Source: Rhizobium sp. G21
Lineage (GTDB): Bacteria > Pseudomonadota > Alphaproteobacteria > Rhizobiales > Rhizobiaceae
Direction: 5' to 3'
NCBI RefSeq assembly: GCF_014158035.1
Contig: NZ_JACFXW010000003.1
Coordinates: forward strand, 1 to 64,000
Length of the DNA stretch: 64,000 nt
Positions 9,317-18,251 of this stretch are shown here, piece by piece; position 1 is the first letter of the stretch, and the number at the start of each line of letters is the position of its first letter. A program made the position numbers and the translations under genes. The notes beneath the pieces are model-generated. The model saw nothing but the letters and a program-made list of their open reading frames with translations, had not been told where the DNA came from and searched no databases.

Positions 9317-10186
9317 TCAGGCGGAGGCGGCAATCTGCGCGGCGAAATCGCGATAGGAGTGAAGCGGCCGACCGAGAAGCGTGGTCAAACGCTCGACATC
9401 ACCGCCTTCGGGCAGCATGCCGTCGGTCAGGAACCGATCGCCCATCATACGCATGTCGTAAGCCATCCAGGGCGGCATGAACTGCTTCAGATTCTGCTCG
9501 AACGCGGCTGTGTCGCCGCCGCCATAGCTGACCGGGCGAGCGAGCACATCCGACCAGATGGCCGCAATGTCGGCGCCTGTGAGCGTGTCTGGACCGACCA
9601 GATTGAGGCGGGTCGGCGCGAGTGGCCGTGCGGCCTGCTCACGGCGCAGCAGTTCAAGGGCGGCGATCTCCGCGATATCGCGCACGTCGATCATCGCCAA
9701 ACCTTTTTCACCGACCGGCATCGGATAGACGCCATGACCGGTGACGACGTCCTTGATCGACAGATCGTTCTGGATGAAATAGGCCGGGCGGAGGATGGTG
9801 GCGTTCATGCCCATATGTTCGATCATTCGCTCGACGCCGAACTTGCCGGCGAAGTGCGGAACGTTCACATAGACGTCAGGATGGATCACCGACAGATAGA
9901 CGATGCTTTCGACGCCGGCCGCGCGGGCGACGTTCAGCGCGATGAGCGCCTGAGTGAATTCGTCGGATACGACGGCATTCAGCAGGAACAGCGTGGACAC
10001 TCCGTCGAAGGCGACGCGTAGCGAGTCGACGTCGAGGAAGTCACCTTTTGCGACGCTTACGCCTGCCGGAAAGCGGGCTTTGGAAGGATCTCGGACGAGC
10101 GCGCGAACGTCTGCGCCGCGCTCGACGAGATGCTGGATGACTTGGCTGCCGATATTGCCTGTGGCGCCGGTAACGAGGATCGTCAT
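9317..10186 (-). CDS. NmrA-like NAD(P)-binding protein
   Basis: 289 residues with an N-terminal Rossmann glycine motif TGATGNIGSQVI and the NmrA-like substrate region (ILRPAYFIQNDLSI, then IDVRDIAEIAALELL). The family includes atypical SDRs that act as redox sensors or as quinone/isoflavone-type reductases; the active-site YxxxK is not evident, as is common in NmrA-like members. It is transcribed divergently from the LysR gene at 10292, with about 105 bases between starts, which suggests control by that regulator. It is probably co-transcribed with the DUF1857 gene 32 bases downstream. Confidence 0.88.
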   Translation of the reverse strand: MTILVTGATGNIGSQVIQHLVERGADVRALVRDPSKARFPAGVSVAKGDFLDVDSLRVAFDGVSTLFLLNAVVSDEFTQALIALNVARAAGVESIVYLSVIHPDVYVNVPHFAGKFGVERMIEHMGMNATILRPAYFIQNDLSIKDVVTGHGVYPMPVGEKGLAMIDVRDIAEIAALELLRREQAARPLAPTRLNLVGPDTLTGADIAAIWSDVLARPVSYGGGDTAAFEQNLKQFMPPWMAYDMRMMGDRFLTDGMLPEGGDVERLTTLLGRPLHSYRDFAAQIAASA

Positions 10187-10291
10187 GGGATTGCTCCGAG
10201 GTTGGAATTGCTTGACACCCTCACTATGTACGGCTCAATATCGATCCAATAGTCCGCAAATCTAGACGCTTCGTCTCACTGGTGGAACGAC

Positions 10292-11182
10292 ATGGATCTC
10301 GTCGCACTTGCCGATTTCAACCTCGTCGCCCGACATGGCGGCTTCGGAAAGGCGGCGCGCGCGACCGGGCGGCCAAAGGCGACGCTGTCCAGACGCGTTA
10401 CGGAATTGGAGGCTGCGCTTCAGCTCCGACTGTTCGAGCGTGGCGCACGCGACCTCAAGCTCACGGAGGAGGGGCGCGCCCTTCATGAACGGACGACGGC
10501 GCTGCTCACGGAGATCGACGAGACGGCCGCAGCCATCGCCTCCGGTGCAGAGAAACCGCGTGGCCGTCTTCGGATCAGTGCGCCGCTTCTCCTGTCACAG
10601 ACCGCCATGGGAAAAATAGCCGCCGGCTTCGCGCTCAGATATCCCGAGGTGCGGTTGGAAATCACCACCGAAGACAGGGCGGTAGACATGATCGAGGAAG
10701 GCTACGATCTGGTCATTCGCGTCAATCCGGAACCGGACGAGACCCTGGTGGGTCGAGCATTTCTGCATGATCGACTGGTCGTCGCGGCGAGCCCCGAGCT
10801 GCCCCGGCCAGTCGGCGACCGGCCGGCGCCAGGCGTCGTGCGGGGAGGCGGCGGTTCGCAGACCTGGAAGGTCATAAAGGCCGAACAAACCGCCACTATA
10901 AGGATCGAGCCCGTCCTCGTTTTGTCGTCGCTGATCATGGTTCGGGACGCCGCCAGGGCGGGCGTCGGCGCGGCCAGCCTGCCGATCTCGTTGGTGAGCC
11001 ACGACCCAGCCGACGGCGCGTTGGTTCACTGGGGCGATGTAGAGGGATCGGAGATCGCTTTATGGGCGCTTTATCCGTCACGGCGCCTGTTGAGCCCGCG
11101 CGTGTCTGCCTTTTTGGACTTCCTCAAGCAGGCATTCCCCGGCGGAACGCCCGATGAATTGGCTGCATACATCGCCAGATGA
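10292..11182 (+). CDS. LysR-family transcriptional regulator
   Basis: 296 residues, full length. The HTH reads FNLVARHGGFGKAARATGRP followed by ATLSRRVTELEAALQLRLF. The effector domain contains FALRYPEVRLEITTEDRAVDM and ends with a conserved-looking LWALYPSRRLLSPRVSAFLD. It is divergent from the NmrA-like gene, the usual LysR arrangement for autoregulation plus control of the neighbour. The intergenic region has a TTGACA at 10212-10217 but only a weak -10 match 17 bases later. Confidence 0.9.
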   Translation: MDLVALADFNLVARHGGFGKAARATGRPKATLSRRVTELEAALQLRLFERGARDLKLTEEGRALHERTTALLTEIDETAAAIASGAEKPRGRLRISAPLLLSQTAMGKIAAGFALRYPEVRLEITTEDRAVDMIEEGYDLVIRVNPEPDETLVGRAFLHDRLVVAASPELPRPVGDRPAPGVVRGGGGSQTWKVIKAEQTATIRIEPVLVLSSLIMVRDAARAGVGAASLPISLVSHDPADGALVHWGDVEGSEIALWALYPSRRLLSPRVSAFLDFLKQAFPGGTPDELAAYIAR

Positions 11183-11261
11183 GCGGCGCTGCCCGATCTG
11201 GGTCCTGAATGACGGAGCTTCCCGGCAGCGCTTGCGCGGTATTTTCTTTTGGGGCGAGCGC

Positions 11262-12688
11262 TTAAGTCGTTTTGCGGCCACCAGCGCCGTTCCTGGTCAG
11301 GTTCGACCGCTCGCGGCTCTGGTAGCGGCCTGTCGCCGGCTCCACCAGCGCGCCGCGCTCCATGACGGTCTTGCCGCGAACCAGAAGGCGCACCGGCCAA
11401 CCTGTTATGTCCAGCCCCTCATAGGGGTGTAATCGGCCCCATGCTGCAGCATGTCGTTGGTCAGAGTCATCTGCGCGGTCGGATCCCAAAGAGCAATATC
11501 GGCGTCCGAGCCGATGGCGATCGTCCCCTTCTGCGGATAGAGGCCGTAAAGCTTGGCGTGGTTGGTCGATGTGACAGCGACGAAGTGGTTGATGTCGATC
11601 CGGCCTTTCATCACGCCTTCGGAGAAAAGGATCGGCAGCCGGGTGCCTACGCCGGGAATGCCGTTCGGGATCCAGCGGAAATGCCGCTTGCCCTTCTCGT
11701 TCAGTTTGCCTTCGGGATCGTCGAAACGGAAAGGGCAGTGGTCGGAGGAGAACAGGTCGAACACGCCCTGTTCGATGCCTTCCCAGCAGGCGTCCTGGCT
11801 GGCCTTGTCGCGCGGCGGCGGCGAGCAGACATATTTGGCTCCCTCCAGGCCTTCCAGATCGAGGTCGTCTGCGGTGAGCATCAGATATTGCGGGCAGGTC
11901 TCGCCGGCGATCTTCTGACCGCGCTGGCGCGCGCGCCGGATTTCCTCCATCGCCTCGCGGTTGGACACATGGACGATGACGATGGGCACGTCGACGATTT
12001 CGGCGAGCGACAGGGCGCGGTGGGTCGCTTCACGCTCGGCGGCCGCGGGTCTGGTCGACGCGTGGTACTTGGGCGCGAACTTGCCCTCTTCCTCATGCCG
12101 GCCGATCAGGTAGCGGATCGCGTCTTCATTCTCGCAATGAACCATCACCAGCGCGCCGGTGCGTCGCGCCGTATCCAGCGTCGCCAGAATCTCGTCGTCT
12201 CGGAGGCGCAGGCCCTCATAGGTCATGAACACCTTGAGCGAGGTGTAGCCATCCTCGACAAGCGCCGGCAATTCCTGGCCCAGCACCTCGGCGGTGGGAT
12301 CGGTGATCACGAGATGGAAGGACACGTCGACATGGCATTTTCCGTCGGCCTTGGCGTGATAGACCTTCAGCGCCTCGCGCAGGGACTGGCCTTTCTCCTG
12401 CATGCAGAAGGCCAAAACCGTGCTGTTGCCGCCGATGGCCGCCGAACGCGTGCCGCTGTCGAAATCATCGGCCATCACGATGCCGTCACCCGACGGCTGG
12501 TCGAGATGAACATGACTGTCGATGCCGCCGGGCAGCACGAACAGGCCGCTGGCGTCGATCACCTCGTCCGCGTCGTCGAGCCCGGCTGCCAGCGCTGCGA
12601 TCCGGCCATCCTTGATGCCGACATCGCTCGGGAACGTATCGCTCGCCGTCGCCACCGTTCCATTGCGGATCACCGTATCGAAGCGCAT
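11262..12688 (-). CDS. Dihydropyrimidinase/hydantoinase-like cyclic amidohydrolase (frameshifted near the end)
   Basis: About 475 residues. The metal-site residues of this amidohydrolase family are visible: DSHVHLDQ (HxH), a lysine in TSLKVFMTYEG expected to be carboxylated, the histidines of VMVHCEN and IVHVSN, and the aspartate of LFSSDHCPF. These predict a binuclear zinc enzyme opening cyclic amide rings such as dihydropyrimidines, hydantoins or allantoin. The frame breaks near 11424 in a G/C run; one more base gives TPYEGLDITGWPVRLLVRGK and a normal C-terminus with stop at 11262. It is the last gene of the ABC-aminotransferase operon, so it likely acts on the imported compound or its product. 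Confidence 0.85.
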
Positions 12689-12710
12689 CAGCCCATCCTT
12701 TTCGTTGTGT

Positions 12711-13976
12711 TCAGCTCGCCTTGGCGAGGCCGGCGTCCCCGGCGAGGATCCGGTCGAGCGCCGCGGTGAAACGATCGACTTCCTCGATCGTGTTGTAATG
12801 GACCATGGACACACGCAGCATGCCGCCATGGTCGGTCAGGCCGAGATATTCGGCGAGCCGGCGCGAGTGGAAATCGCCGAAGCGCATGGCGATTTTTTCC
12901 TGGTCCATCGCCTTGCAGAGATCGGCCGCCTCGCGCCCGTCAAAGCGGAAGGCGACGGTCGGCACGCGGCTTCCGTCGCGGTTGACGGGCTGGCCGACGA
13001 TCCGGCAGTCGTTACGCGAGCGGAGATAGACGAGCAGCCGCTCGGTCAGCGCATTTTCCTGGATCGTGATGGCGGCGAACGCGGCTTCGATCTTCTGGCG
13101 CGCCCCGCCCGTTTCGCCGGCCTGTTCGCCGAGGCGCATCAGGTAGTCGACGATCCCGCAGGTGGAATAAGCAAGTTCGTAGTTGGGATTGCCCGGCTCC
13201 AGCTTGCCCGGCACTTTGTCTTTGCCGTAGAAATAATGGTAGAGCGTATCGAGCTCCAACAACAGGTCATAGCGGCCATACATCAGCGCATAATGCGGGC
13301 CGTAGGTCTTGTAGAGGCTGAAGACATAGTAATCGACGTCGAAGGCCTGCACGTCGACGGCGCGGTGCGGCGCATAGGCGACCGCGTCGACGCAAATTTT
13401 GGCGCCATGGGCATGGACGAAATCGGCGATCTCGCGGATCGGATTGATCGAGCCCAATATGTTCGAGCAGTGTGTGACGCAGACGAGTTTCGTCCGCTCG
13501 GTCATCAACGGCGCGAGATCGGCGAGATCAAGCGTCAGCGTCTCCTTGTTCAACGGCCAGATCTTGAGCGTTACGCCCCGTTCCTGCAGGCGATCCCATG
13601 GGCCGATATTGGATTCGTGGTCAGAGACGGTGATGACGATCTCATCGCCCGGCGAGAGTTGGCTCTGCATGGCGCGGGCGAGGTTTTGTAGAAGAGCGGT
13701 GGTGGAGTTGCCGAAGACGATTTCTTCGGGCCGCGTCGCGTTGACGAGATGCATGGCGGCCGTGCGGGCCTCATGGAGCGCGGCTGCAGCCGCCTGCGAG
13801 ACTTCGTAGGAGCCGCCGATCTGGACGTTTTTTTCAAACAGGAACGTGTTGATCCTCTCGACGGCGCCTTTGAGGATCTGGGAGCCGCCGGCATTGTCGA
13901 AAAAGGTCCAGCCGCGGGAGAGGCCTGGAAACTGGCTGCGCACGAAATCGAGGTCGAGCGCCTTGGGAGTGGGCAT
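12711..13976 (-). CDS. PLP-dependent class V aminotransferase / cysteine desulfurase-like protein
   Basis: 421 residues of the fold-type I PLP family. Near the N-terminus is FFDNAGGSQ. The PLP-binding region includes SDHESNIGPW and the Schiff-base lysine lies in FSLYKTYGPHYALMYG. Members of this cysteine-desulfurase-like subgroup are often catabolic lyases or aminotransferases rather than FeS-cluster enzymes, and no ISC or SUF gene is nearby. It lies 22 bases upstream of the amidohydrolase and about 30 bases after the ABC ATPase, so it belongs to the transport-linked operon. The true substrate is not evident from sequence. Confidence 0.82.
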   Translation of the reverse strand: MPTPKALDLDFVRSQFPGLSRGWTFFDNAGGSQILKGAVERINTFLFEKNVQIGGSYEVSQAAAAALHEARTAAMHLVNATRPEEIVFGNSTTALLQNLARAMQSQLSPGDEIVITVSDHESNIGPWDRLQERGVTLKIWPLNKETLTLDLADLAPLMTERTKLVCVTHCSNILGSINPIREIADFVHAHGAKICVDAVAYAPHRAVDVQAFDVDYYVFSLYKTYGPHYALMYGRYDLLLELDTLYHYFYGKDKVPGKLEPGNPNYELAYSTCGIVDYLMRLGEQAGETGGARQKIEAAFAAITIQENALTERLLVYLRSRNDCRIVGQPVNRDGSRVPTVAFRFDGREAADLCKAMDQEKIAMRFGDFHSRRLAEYLGLTDHGGMLRVSMVHYNTIEEVDRFTAALDRILAGDAGLAKAS

Positions 13977-14006
13977 TGCGGTGTGTCCTCCGGTTCTTGT
14001 TTTTGT

Positions 14007-14756
14007 TCAATGATTGAGGACCGCGCGCAGAAATCCGCGCGTCCGCTCATGTTTCGGGGCGTCGAAGATCTCCGCCGGCGCGCCGCTTTCGACCAGCCGC
14101 CCGCCATCCATGAAGATCACGCGATCGGCCACCTGGCGGGCGAAACCCATTTCGTGAGTGACGACGACCATGGTGACGCCGGAGCCGGCGAGCCTGCGCA
14201 TGACATCCAGCACCTCGCCCACCATTTCCGGATCGAGCGAAGATGTCGGCTCGTCGAACAGCAACACACGCGGCTCCATGGCGAGCGCGCGGGCGATCGC
14301 GACCCGCTGCTGCTGGCCGCCCGAGAGATGACCTGGGAATTTCTCCGCCTGTTCGGCGATGCCGACGCGGGCCAGAAGCTCGCGCGCCTTCCGTTCGGCG
14401 TCAGCTTCCGCCACGCCGCGCACCCGCATGGGGGCGAGCATGACATTCTTGAGCACAGTCATATGGGGAAAGAGATTGAAAGACTGGAAGACCATGCCGA
14501 CTTCGGCGCGGACCTTGGCGAGCGCCGGGCCGGGTTCGACGCGGATGCCGTCGACGATGATCCGGCTTTCCGCCGCAAAGGCTTCCAGATGGTTGATGCA
14601 GCGGATCAGCGTCGACTTGCCGGAGCCCGAGGGGCCGATGACGCAGACGACTTCGCCTTCGGCGATGTCGAGATCGATGCCGTGCAACACGGTGAAAGTC
14701 CCGTAGGCCTTGGTGAGGCCGCGAATGGAAATAAATGGCGTGCTCGGCTGTGACAT
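14007..14756 (-). CDS. Amino-acid-type ABC transporter ATP-binding protein (GlnQ/HisP family)
   Basis: 249 residues with a complete set of ATPase motifs: Walker A GPSGSGKST, signature LSGGQQQR, Walker B VLLFDEPTSSLDPE and the H-loop VVTHEMGFA. The DPEMVGEVL stretch after Walker B is typical of polar amino acid importers. The start at 14756 overlaps the permease stop by one base (TGATG). It is the cytoplasmic motor of the system whose permease and binding protein precede it. Confidence 0.93.
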   Translation of the reverse strand: MSQPSTPFISIRGLTKAYGTFTVLHGIDLDIAEGEVVCVIGPSGSGKSTLIRCINHLEAFAAESRIIVDGIRVEPGPALAKVRAEVGMVFQSFNLFPHMTVLKNVMLAPMRVRGVAEADAERKARELLARVGIAEQAEKFPGHLSGGQQQRVAIARALAMEPRVLLFDEPTSSLDPEMVGEVLDVMRRLAGSGVTMVVVTHEMGFARQVADRVIFMDGGRLVESGAPAEIFDAPKHERTRGFLRAVLNH

Positions 14757-15427
14757 CAGCGCTTTCCTCGGCTGTAGTGTTTTTCGAGGCGCGAGACGAC
14801 GCCGACCATCGGCCAGAGCAGGGCGATATAGATCAGCGCAGCCCCGATCAAAGGCGTCGGATTGGCTGCGAGCGCCTGGGCCTGGGTCGCCTGTTTGAGC
14901 AGATCCGGCATGGCGACGACGGAAGCGAGCGCCGTGTCCTTGAGCACGTTGATGCAGTTGTTGGTCAACGGCGGGATGACGATGCGGATCGCCTGCGGCA
15001 GGATCACGTCCACCATCGTGTCGCGGTTGGACAGACCCAGAGCCGCCGAGGCCTCGAACTGCCCATGCGGGATGGCCTCGATGCCGGCTCGGAAGATTTC
15101 CGCGGTGTAAGCCGCCGACACCAGCGACAGGGCCGTGACCGCCGAAAGAAACGGCGACAGCCGGATGCCGATGAAGGGCAGGGCGTAATAGACGACGATC
15201 AGCAGCACCAGAAGCGGGATCGAGCGGAAGATGTCGATATAGATCTTGAGAAGAACCTTGACCGCGGACGGCGCATAAAGCCGCGTCACCGCAAGGAACA
15301 GTCCGCCGGCGAGACCGACAAGAATGCTGGTCACTCCGATCTCGAGGGTCACGAGCAAGCCCCAGAGCAGGGCCGGCAGGCTCGTCGCCAGGACATCGAG
15401 GTTGAAGAAGGTGTTGATGAGTGTCAT
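14756..15427 (-). CDS. Amino-acid-type ABC transporter permease (HisM/GlnP family)
   Basis: 223 residues with several membrane spans and the EAA-loop region EASAALGLSNRDTMVDVILPQAI. IDIFRSIPLLVLLIVVYY is the motif usual for this family. Only one permease gene is present, so the channel is presumably a homodimer. It is separated from the binding-protein gene by a 62-base gap holding a strong stem-loop. Confidence 0.92.
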   Translation of the reverse strand: MTLINTFFNLDVLATSLPALLWGLLVTLEIGVTSILVGLAGGLFLAVTRLYAPSAVKVLLKIYIDIFRSIPLLVLLIVVYYALPFIGIRLSPFLSAVTALSLVSAAYTAEIFRAGIEAIPHGQFEASAALGLSNRDTMVDVILPQAIRIVIPPLTNNCINVLKDTALASVVAMPDLLKQATQAQALAANPTPLIGAALIYIALLWPMVGVVSRLEKHYSRGKR

Positions 15428-15449
15428 GCCGCGGCGGCTCCGGGACGGG

Positions 15450-15475
15450 CCGGCGGAACCAGATCGTTCCGCCGG
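15450..15475 (-). repeat. Intercistronic stem-loop between binding protein and permease
   Basis: Perfect 10-bp inverted repeat CCGGCGGAAC / GTTCCGCCGG with a 6-base loop, in the gap between the binding-protein stop (15490) and the permease start (15427). There is no T tract. By analogy with other ABC operons it probably protects or partly terminates the message, so that the binding protein is made in excess over the membrane parts. Confidence 0.6.
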
Positions 15476-15489
15476 TCGCGTTTTGACGG

Positions 15490-16287
15490 TTACTTGCCCT
15501 TGGGCATGTCGAGCACGGTGACGGTCGAGGTCGTGTCCTCGGCCTTGGCGCCGAACCAGGTCTCATGCAGCTTGGCGATGAAACCTTCCTTCTTGAGTGT
15601 GGTGATGACCGTGTTGACTTCAGCGGCGAGCGGATCATCCTTGTTGAACATGATGGAGTATTTTTCCCCGGTCGGGATGCGCTCGACCACCTTCAGCTCG
15701 GGCTTGTCCTTCACATAGTAGAGAAGCGCCGGAATATCGGAGATATAACCGTCGACGCGGCCGGCGACGAGATCGAGCATGGCCGGCTGCAGGCCTTCGA
15801 AACGACGGATCTCGCCGAACTTGTACTCCTCCTTGTGGCCCTCCGCCCACATGTCGCCGGTCGAGCCGGTGTCGACGCCGACGACCTTGTCGCCCATGTC
15901 CTTCAGGCCGGTGATGCCGGAGGCCGCAGTTACCGTCAGCGACTGGTCGCTGTCGTAATAGGGCTGGGCGAAGGACACGGATTGCAGGCGATTCTCCGTG
16001 ATGGTGATCGACGAGACAGCCATGTTGATGCGGCCGGACTGAACGGCCGGGAAGAGGCCGTTGAAGGGCGTGTTGACGAACTCGACGCTTTTGCCGAGAC
16101 GCTTGGCGATCTCGTTGACGAGATCGACCTCGAAGCCCGTAACTTTGCCGCTGGCGTCTTCGAATTCCCAGGGGACATTGCCGATATTGGCGCCGACCGT
16201 GAGATCGGCGGCATGGGCCGCAGTTGTGGCGAAGACGCCGAACAGGCCGGCGAATAGCGTCGTCTTGAGCATGGACAGGCGTGTCAT
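15490..16287 (-). CDS. Periplasmic amino-acid-type solute-binding protein
   Basis: 265 residues, extracellular solute-binding protein family 3. A signal peptide is visible: a basic start, a hydrophobic stretch (TLFAGLFGVFATTA) and a cleavage region AAHAADL. The mature part contains VPWEFEDASGKVTGFEVDL, the ligand-site-type pattern of this family, and INMAVSSITITENR. It is the first gene of the operon and follows the divergent region carrying the FadR-type palindrome. Ligand identity is unknown; the downstream enzymes suggest a ureide, cyclic amide or amino acid derivative. Confidence 0.93.
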   Translation of the reverse strand: MTRLSMLKTTLFAGLFGVFATTAAHAADLTVGANIGNVPWEFEDASGKVTGFEVDLVNEIAKRLGKSVEFVNTPFNGLFPAVQSGRINMAVSSITITENRLQSVSFAQPYYDSDQSLTVTAASGITGLKDMGDKVVGVDTGSTGDMWAEGHKEEYKFGEIRRFEGLQPAMLDLVAGRVDGYISDIPALLYYVKDKPELKVVERIPTGEKYSIMFNKDDPLAAEVNTVITTLKKEGFIAKLHETWFGAKAEDTTSTVTVLDMPKGK

Positions 16288-16325
16288 GAGAGTTCCCCTT
16301 GTTTTTGAACGTGACTCAATCTACA

Positions 16326-16356
16326 TTGGTCTAACTGGTCAGACCAGTCAGGCCAA
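16326..16356. promoter_or_regulatory. FadR-type operator between the ABC operon and its GntR gene
   Basis: The core CTGGTCAGACCAG (16335-16347) is a perfect palindrome and fits the TGGTnnGACCA pattern known for FadR-subfamily GntR regulators. Outer TTGG and CCAA arms extend the imperfect symmetry over 31 bases. It lies 39 bases upstream of the binding-protein gene and about 85 bases upstream of the regulator, ideally placed for dual control. Confidence 0.75.
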
Positions 16357-16440
16357 ACAAGCATGCTGCTTTGTACTTGGCAAGGGGCTGGTGGAAAAAA
16401 TAGATTGCGCATCGAAGCACGCCGCCAGAGAAGGGACCGC

Positions 16441-17138
16441 ATGTTCAATAAGACGCTTGTTCCGCAATCTGTTGCGCGCGAGATCCAGACCATGATCCAA
16501 TCCGGTCAGTTGAAGCCGGAGAGAAAATCCCGTCGCAACGGGAGTTTTCCCAGAAATTCGGCATCAGCCGCGCTTCCTTGCGCGAGGCGCTGCTGACCCT
16601 GGAAACGCTGGGCCTTCTGAAAACCGAGGCAGGGCGGGGCACTTTCGTCTCCGGTCCCGCCGCGCCATCCTCCGGCGCCCCGGGCCATATGGCGCCCTGG
16701 CGTTATTCCGACAGCTATTCCGTCTTCGACGTCTTCCAGACCCGCATCCTGCTCGAAGGCGAGATCGCACGGCTGGCGGCGGGGCGCCTGACGCAGTTGC
16801 AGCTCGACAAGATGGAACAGGCGACACGGACGATGGAGGAGTGCTGGGCAAGCCAAGACCTTTTGGCCAATGTCGAGGCCGATCTCGAATTTCACGCCGC
16901 CATCGTATCCGCCTGCTCCAACGCCATGCTCAAGGCGCTCTACCAGACGGTGCGCGATCAGGTGACGGAAACCCAGCGTCAGCCCATCCCGATCACCGAT
17001 CCGGAGCGCATGCGGGATTCGATCGCCGAACACCGCAAGATTATCCGCGCGCTCCGCGCCAATGACGGCGCGCAGGCGAAGCACGAGATGGAGGCGCATA
17101 TCCGCAATACTGCGCGTTGCGCAGGCCTGGAGCCGTGA
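16441..17138 (+). CDS. FadR-subfamily GntR transcriptional regulator (frameshifted)
   Basis: About 232 residues after repair. One missing G near 16518 breaks the winged helix; restoring it gives GQLKPGEKIPSQREFSQKFG followed by ISRASLREALLTLETLGLL, the canonical GntR HTH. The C-terminal all-helical FCD ligand domain follows (DVFQTRILLEGEIARLAAG, then EADLEFHAAIVSACSN and EHRKIIRALRANDG), with the D and H residues that bind metal or carboxylate ligands in this group. It is divergent from the ABC-amidohydrolase operon, and the palindrome between them matches its family's binding site. It is very likely the operon's ligand-relieved repressor. Confidence 0.88.
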
Positions 17139-17354
17139 CACACGGGCAAATTGCCGCTCAGAACACGCCAGTTCGATGTCCGCCGATGAACCTGTGGCGG
17201 TAGGAGCAAAATCCACTGCTGCTTCTCGACCGGACACCGGATCTAGACGCCACGTGCTCCCGCCGGCGCAGGAGGGGCAACAAACTCACTCTCGTTCGGG
17301 AACGATCTCGCTTGTGCCTACTTGATTGACGAGTTCAGTCTGGAGGGTTGTCGC

Positions 17355-18236
17355 ATGCCGGGTCACCGAGCGAATTGGAAAGGACATATCAGGTTTGGCG
17401 ACGTGAGTTTTCCGGTCGCGCTGTATACGGCTGCGTCGACTGCCGAACGGATCGCCTTTCACACGCTCAACCGCAAGACCGGTAATCGAGTTAAACGCGA
17501 ATTCGTGGACAGCGAAACGAGCGCGATCGTCGACCGTGAAGAGCAGGTGAAGGGCTATGAACTCGACAGCGGCGACTATGTCGTCCTCGAGCCGGAGGAC
17601 GTTGCGGCGGCCGTGCCGGAAAGCGACAAGACGCTGGCGATCGAGGCATTCATCCCCTGCTCGCAAATCGACGCCGCCTATATCGACAAGCCCTATTACC
17701 TCGCGCCCGACGACGTTGGCCGCGACGCCTATGTGTTGCTCCGCGACGCCATGCAGAAGGAGGGCGTCGTGGCGATCGCCCATACGGTGCTCTTTCGTCG
17801 AATGCGCACCGTGCTCATCAGGGCGCATGGGCGGGGGCTGATCGCCTCGACGCTCAATTCCGACTATGAGGTCCGCTCGGCCGAAACGGCGTTCGAGGAT
17901 TTGCCCGATCTGAAGATCGAAGGCGAGATGATGGAGCTGGCCAAGCATATCATCGGGGCCAAGACAGGGCGCTTCGACGCCAGCGCCTTCGACGATCGCT
18001 ACGAGGCAGCGGTGGCGGATTTGGTCCAGGCCAAGATCGAGGGTCGCGCTTTGCCGAAAAGAGCCGCGCCGGTCGCTTCCAAGCCCGGCGATCTGCTTCA
18101 GGCGCTGCGGGACAGCGCAGGCTCCGACGTCAAAAAGCCGAAGCTCAAGCGCGCCGCAAACGCCAACAAGAAGGCGGTCCGGAAGAAGCAGGGCGAGGAC
18201 AAGAAAGCCGCGACGCCCGCACGGCGCGCTCGTTGA
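17355..18236 (+). CDS. ku: Ku protein (first paralog)
   Basis: 293 residues, a bacterial Ku homodimer subunit that threads onto DNA double-strand ends and recruits LigD. The core begins ANWKGHIRFGDVSFPVALYT and contains FHTLNRKTGNRV and IDKPYYLAPDD, all hallmark Ku segments. The C-terminal 50 residues are lysine/arginine rich (RKKQGEDKK), the usual DNA-binding tail. I chose the ATG at 17355 because GGAGGG lies just upstream; an upstream in-frame ATG at 17322 lacks this. It lies 15 bases before a second Ku gene. Confidence 0.95.
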   Translation: MPGHRANWKGHIRFGDVSFPVALYTAASTAERIAFHTLNRKTGNRVKREFVDSETSAIVDREEQVKGYELDSGDYVVLEPEDVAAAVPESDKTLAIEAFIPCSQIDAAYIDKPYYLAPDDVGRDAYVLLRDAMQKEGVVAIAHTVLFRRMRTVLIRAHGRGLIASTLNSDYEVRSAETAFEDLPDLKIEGEMMELAKHIIGAKTGRFDASAFDDRYEAAVADLVQAKIEGRALPKRAAPVASKPGDLLQALRDSAGSDVKKPKLKRAANANKKAVRKKQGEDKKAATPARRAR

Positions 18237-18251
18237 CCGAAGGAGCCGACT

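Noticed and set aside
11441..12769. Plus-strand open frame of 442 codons
   Set aside because: Antisense of the amidohydrolase, whose metal-binding motifs are clear.
14007..15638. Single minus-strand frame suggesting a permease-ATPase fusion
   Set aside because: The upstream part is a wrong-frame reading of the permease and binding protein; the ATPase starts at 14756 with a TGATG overlap.
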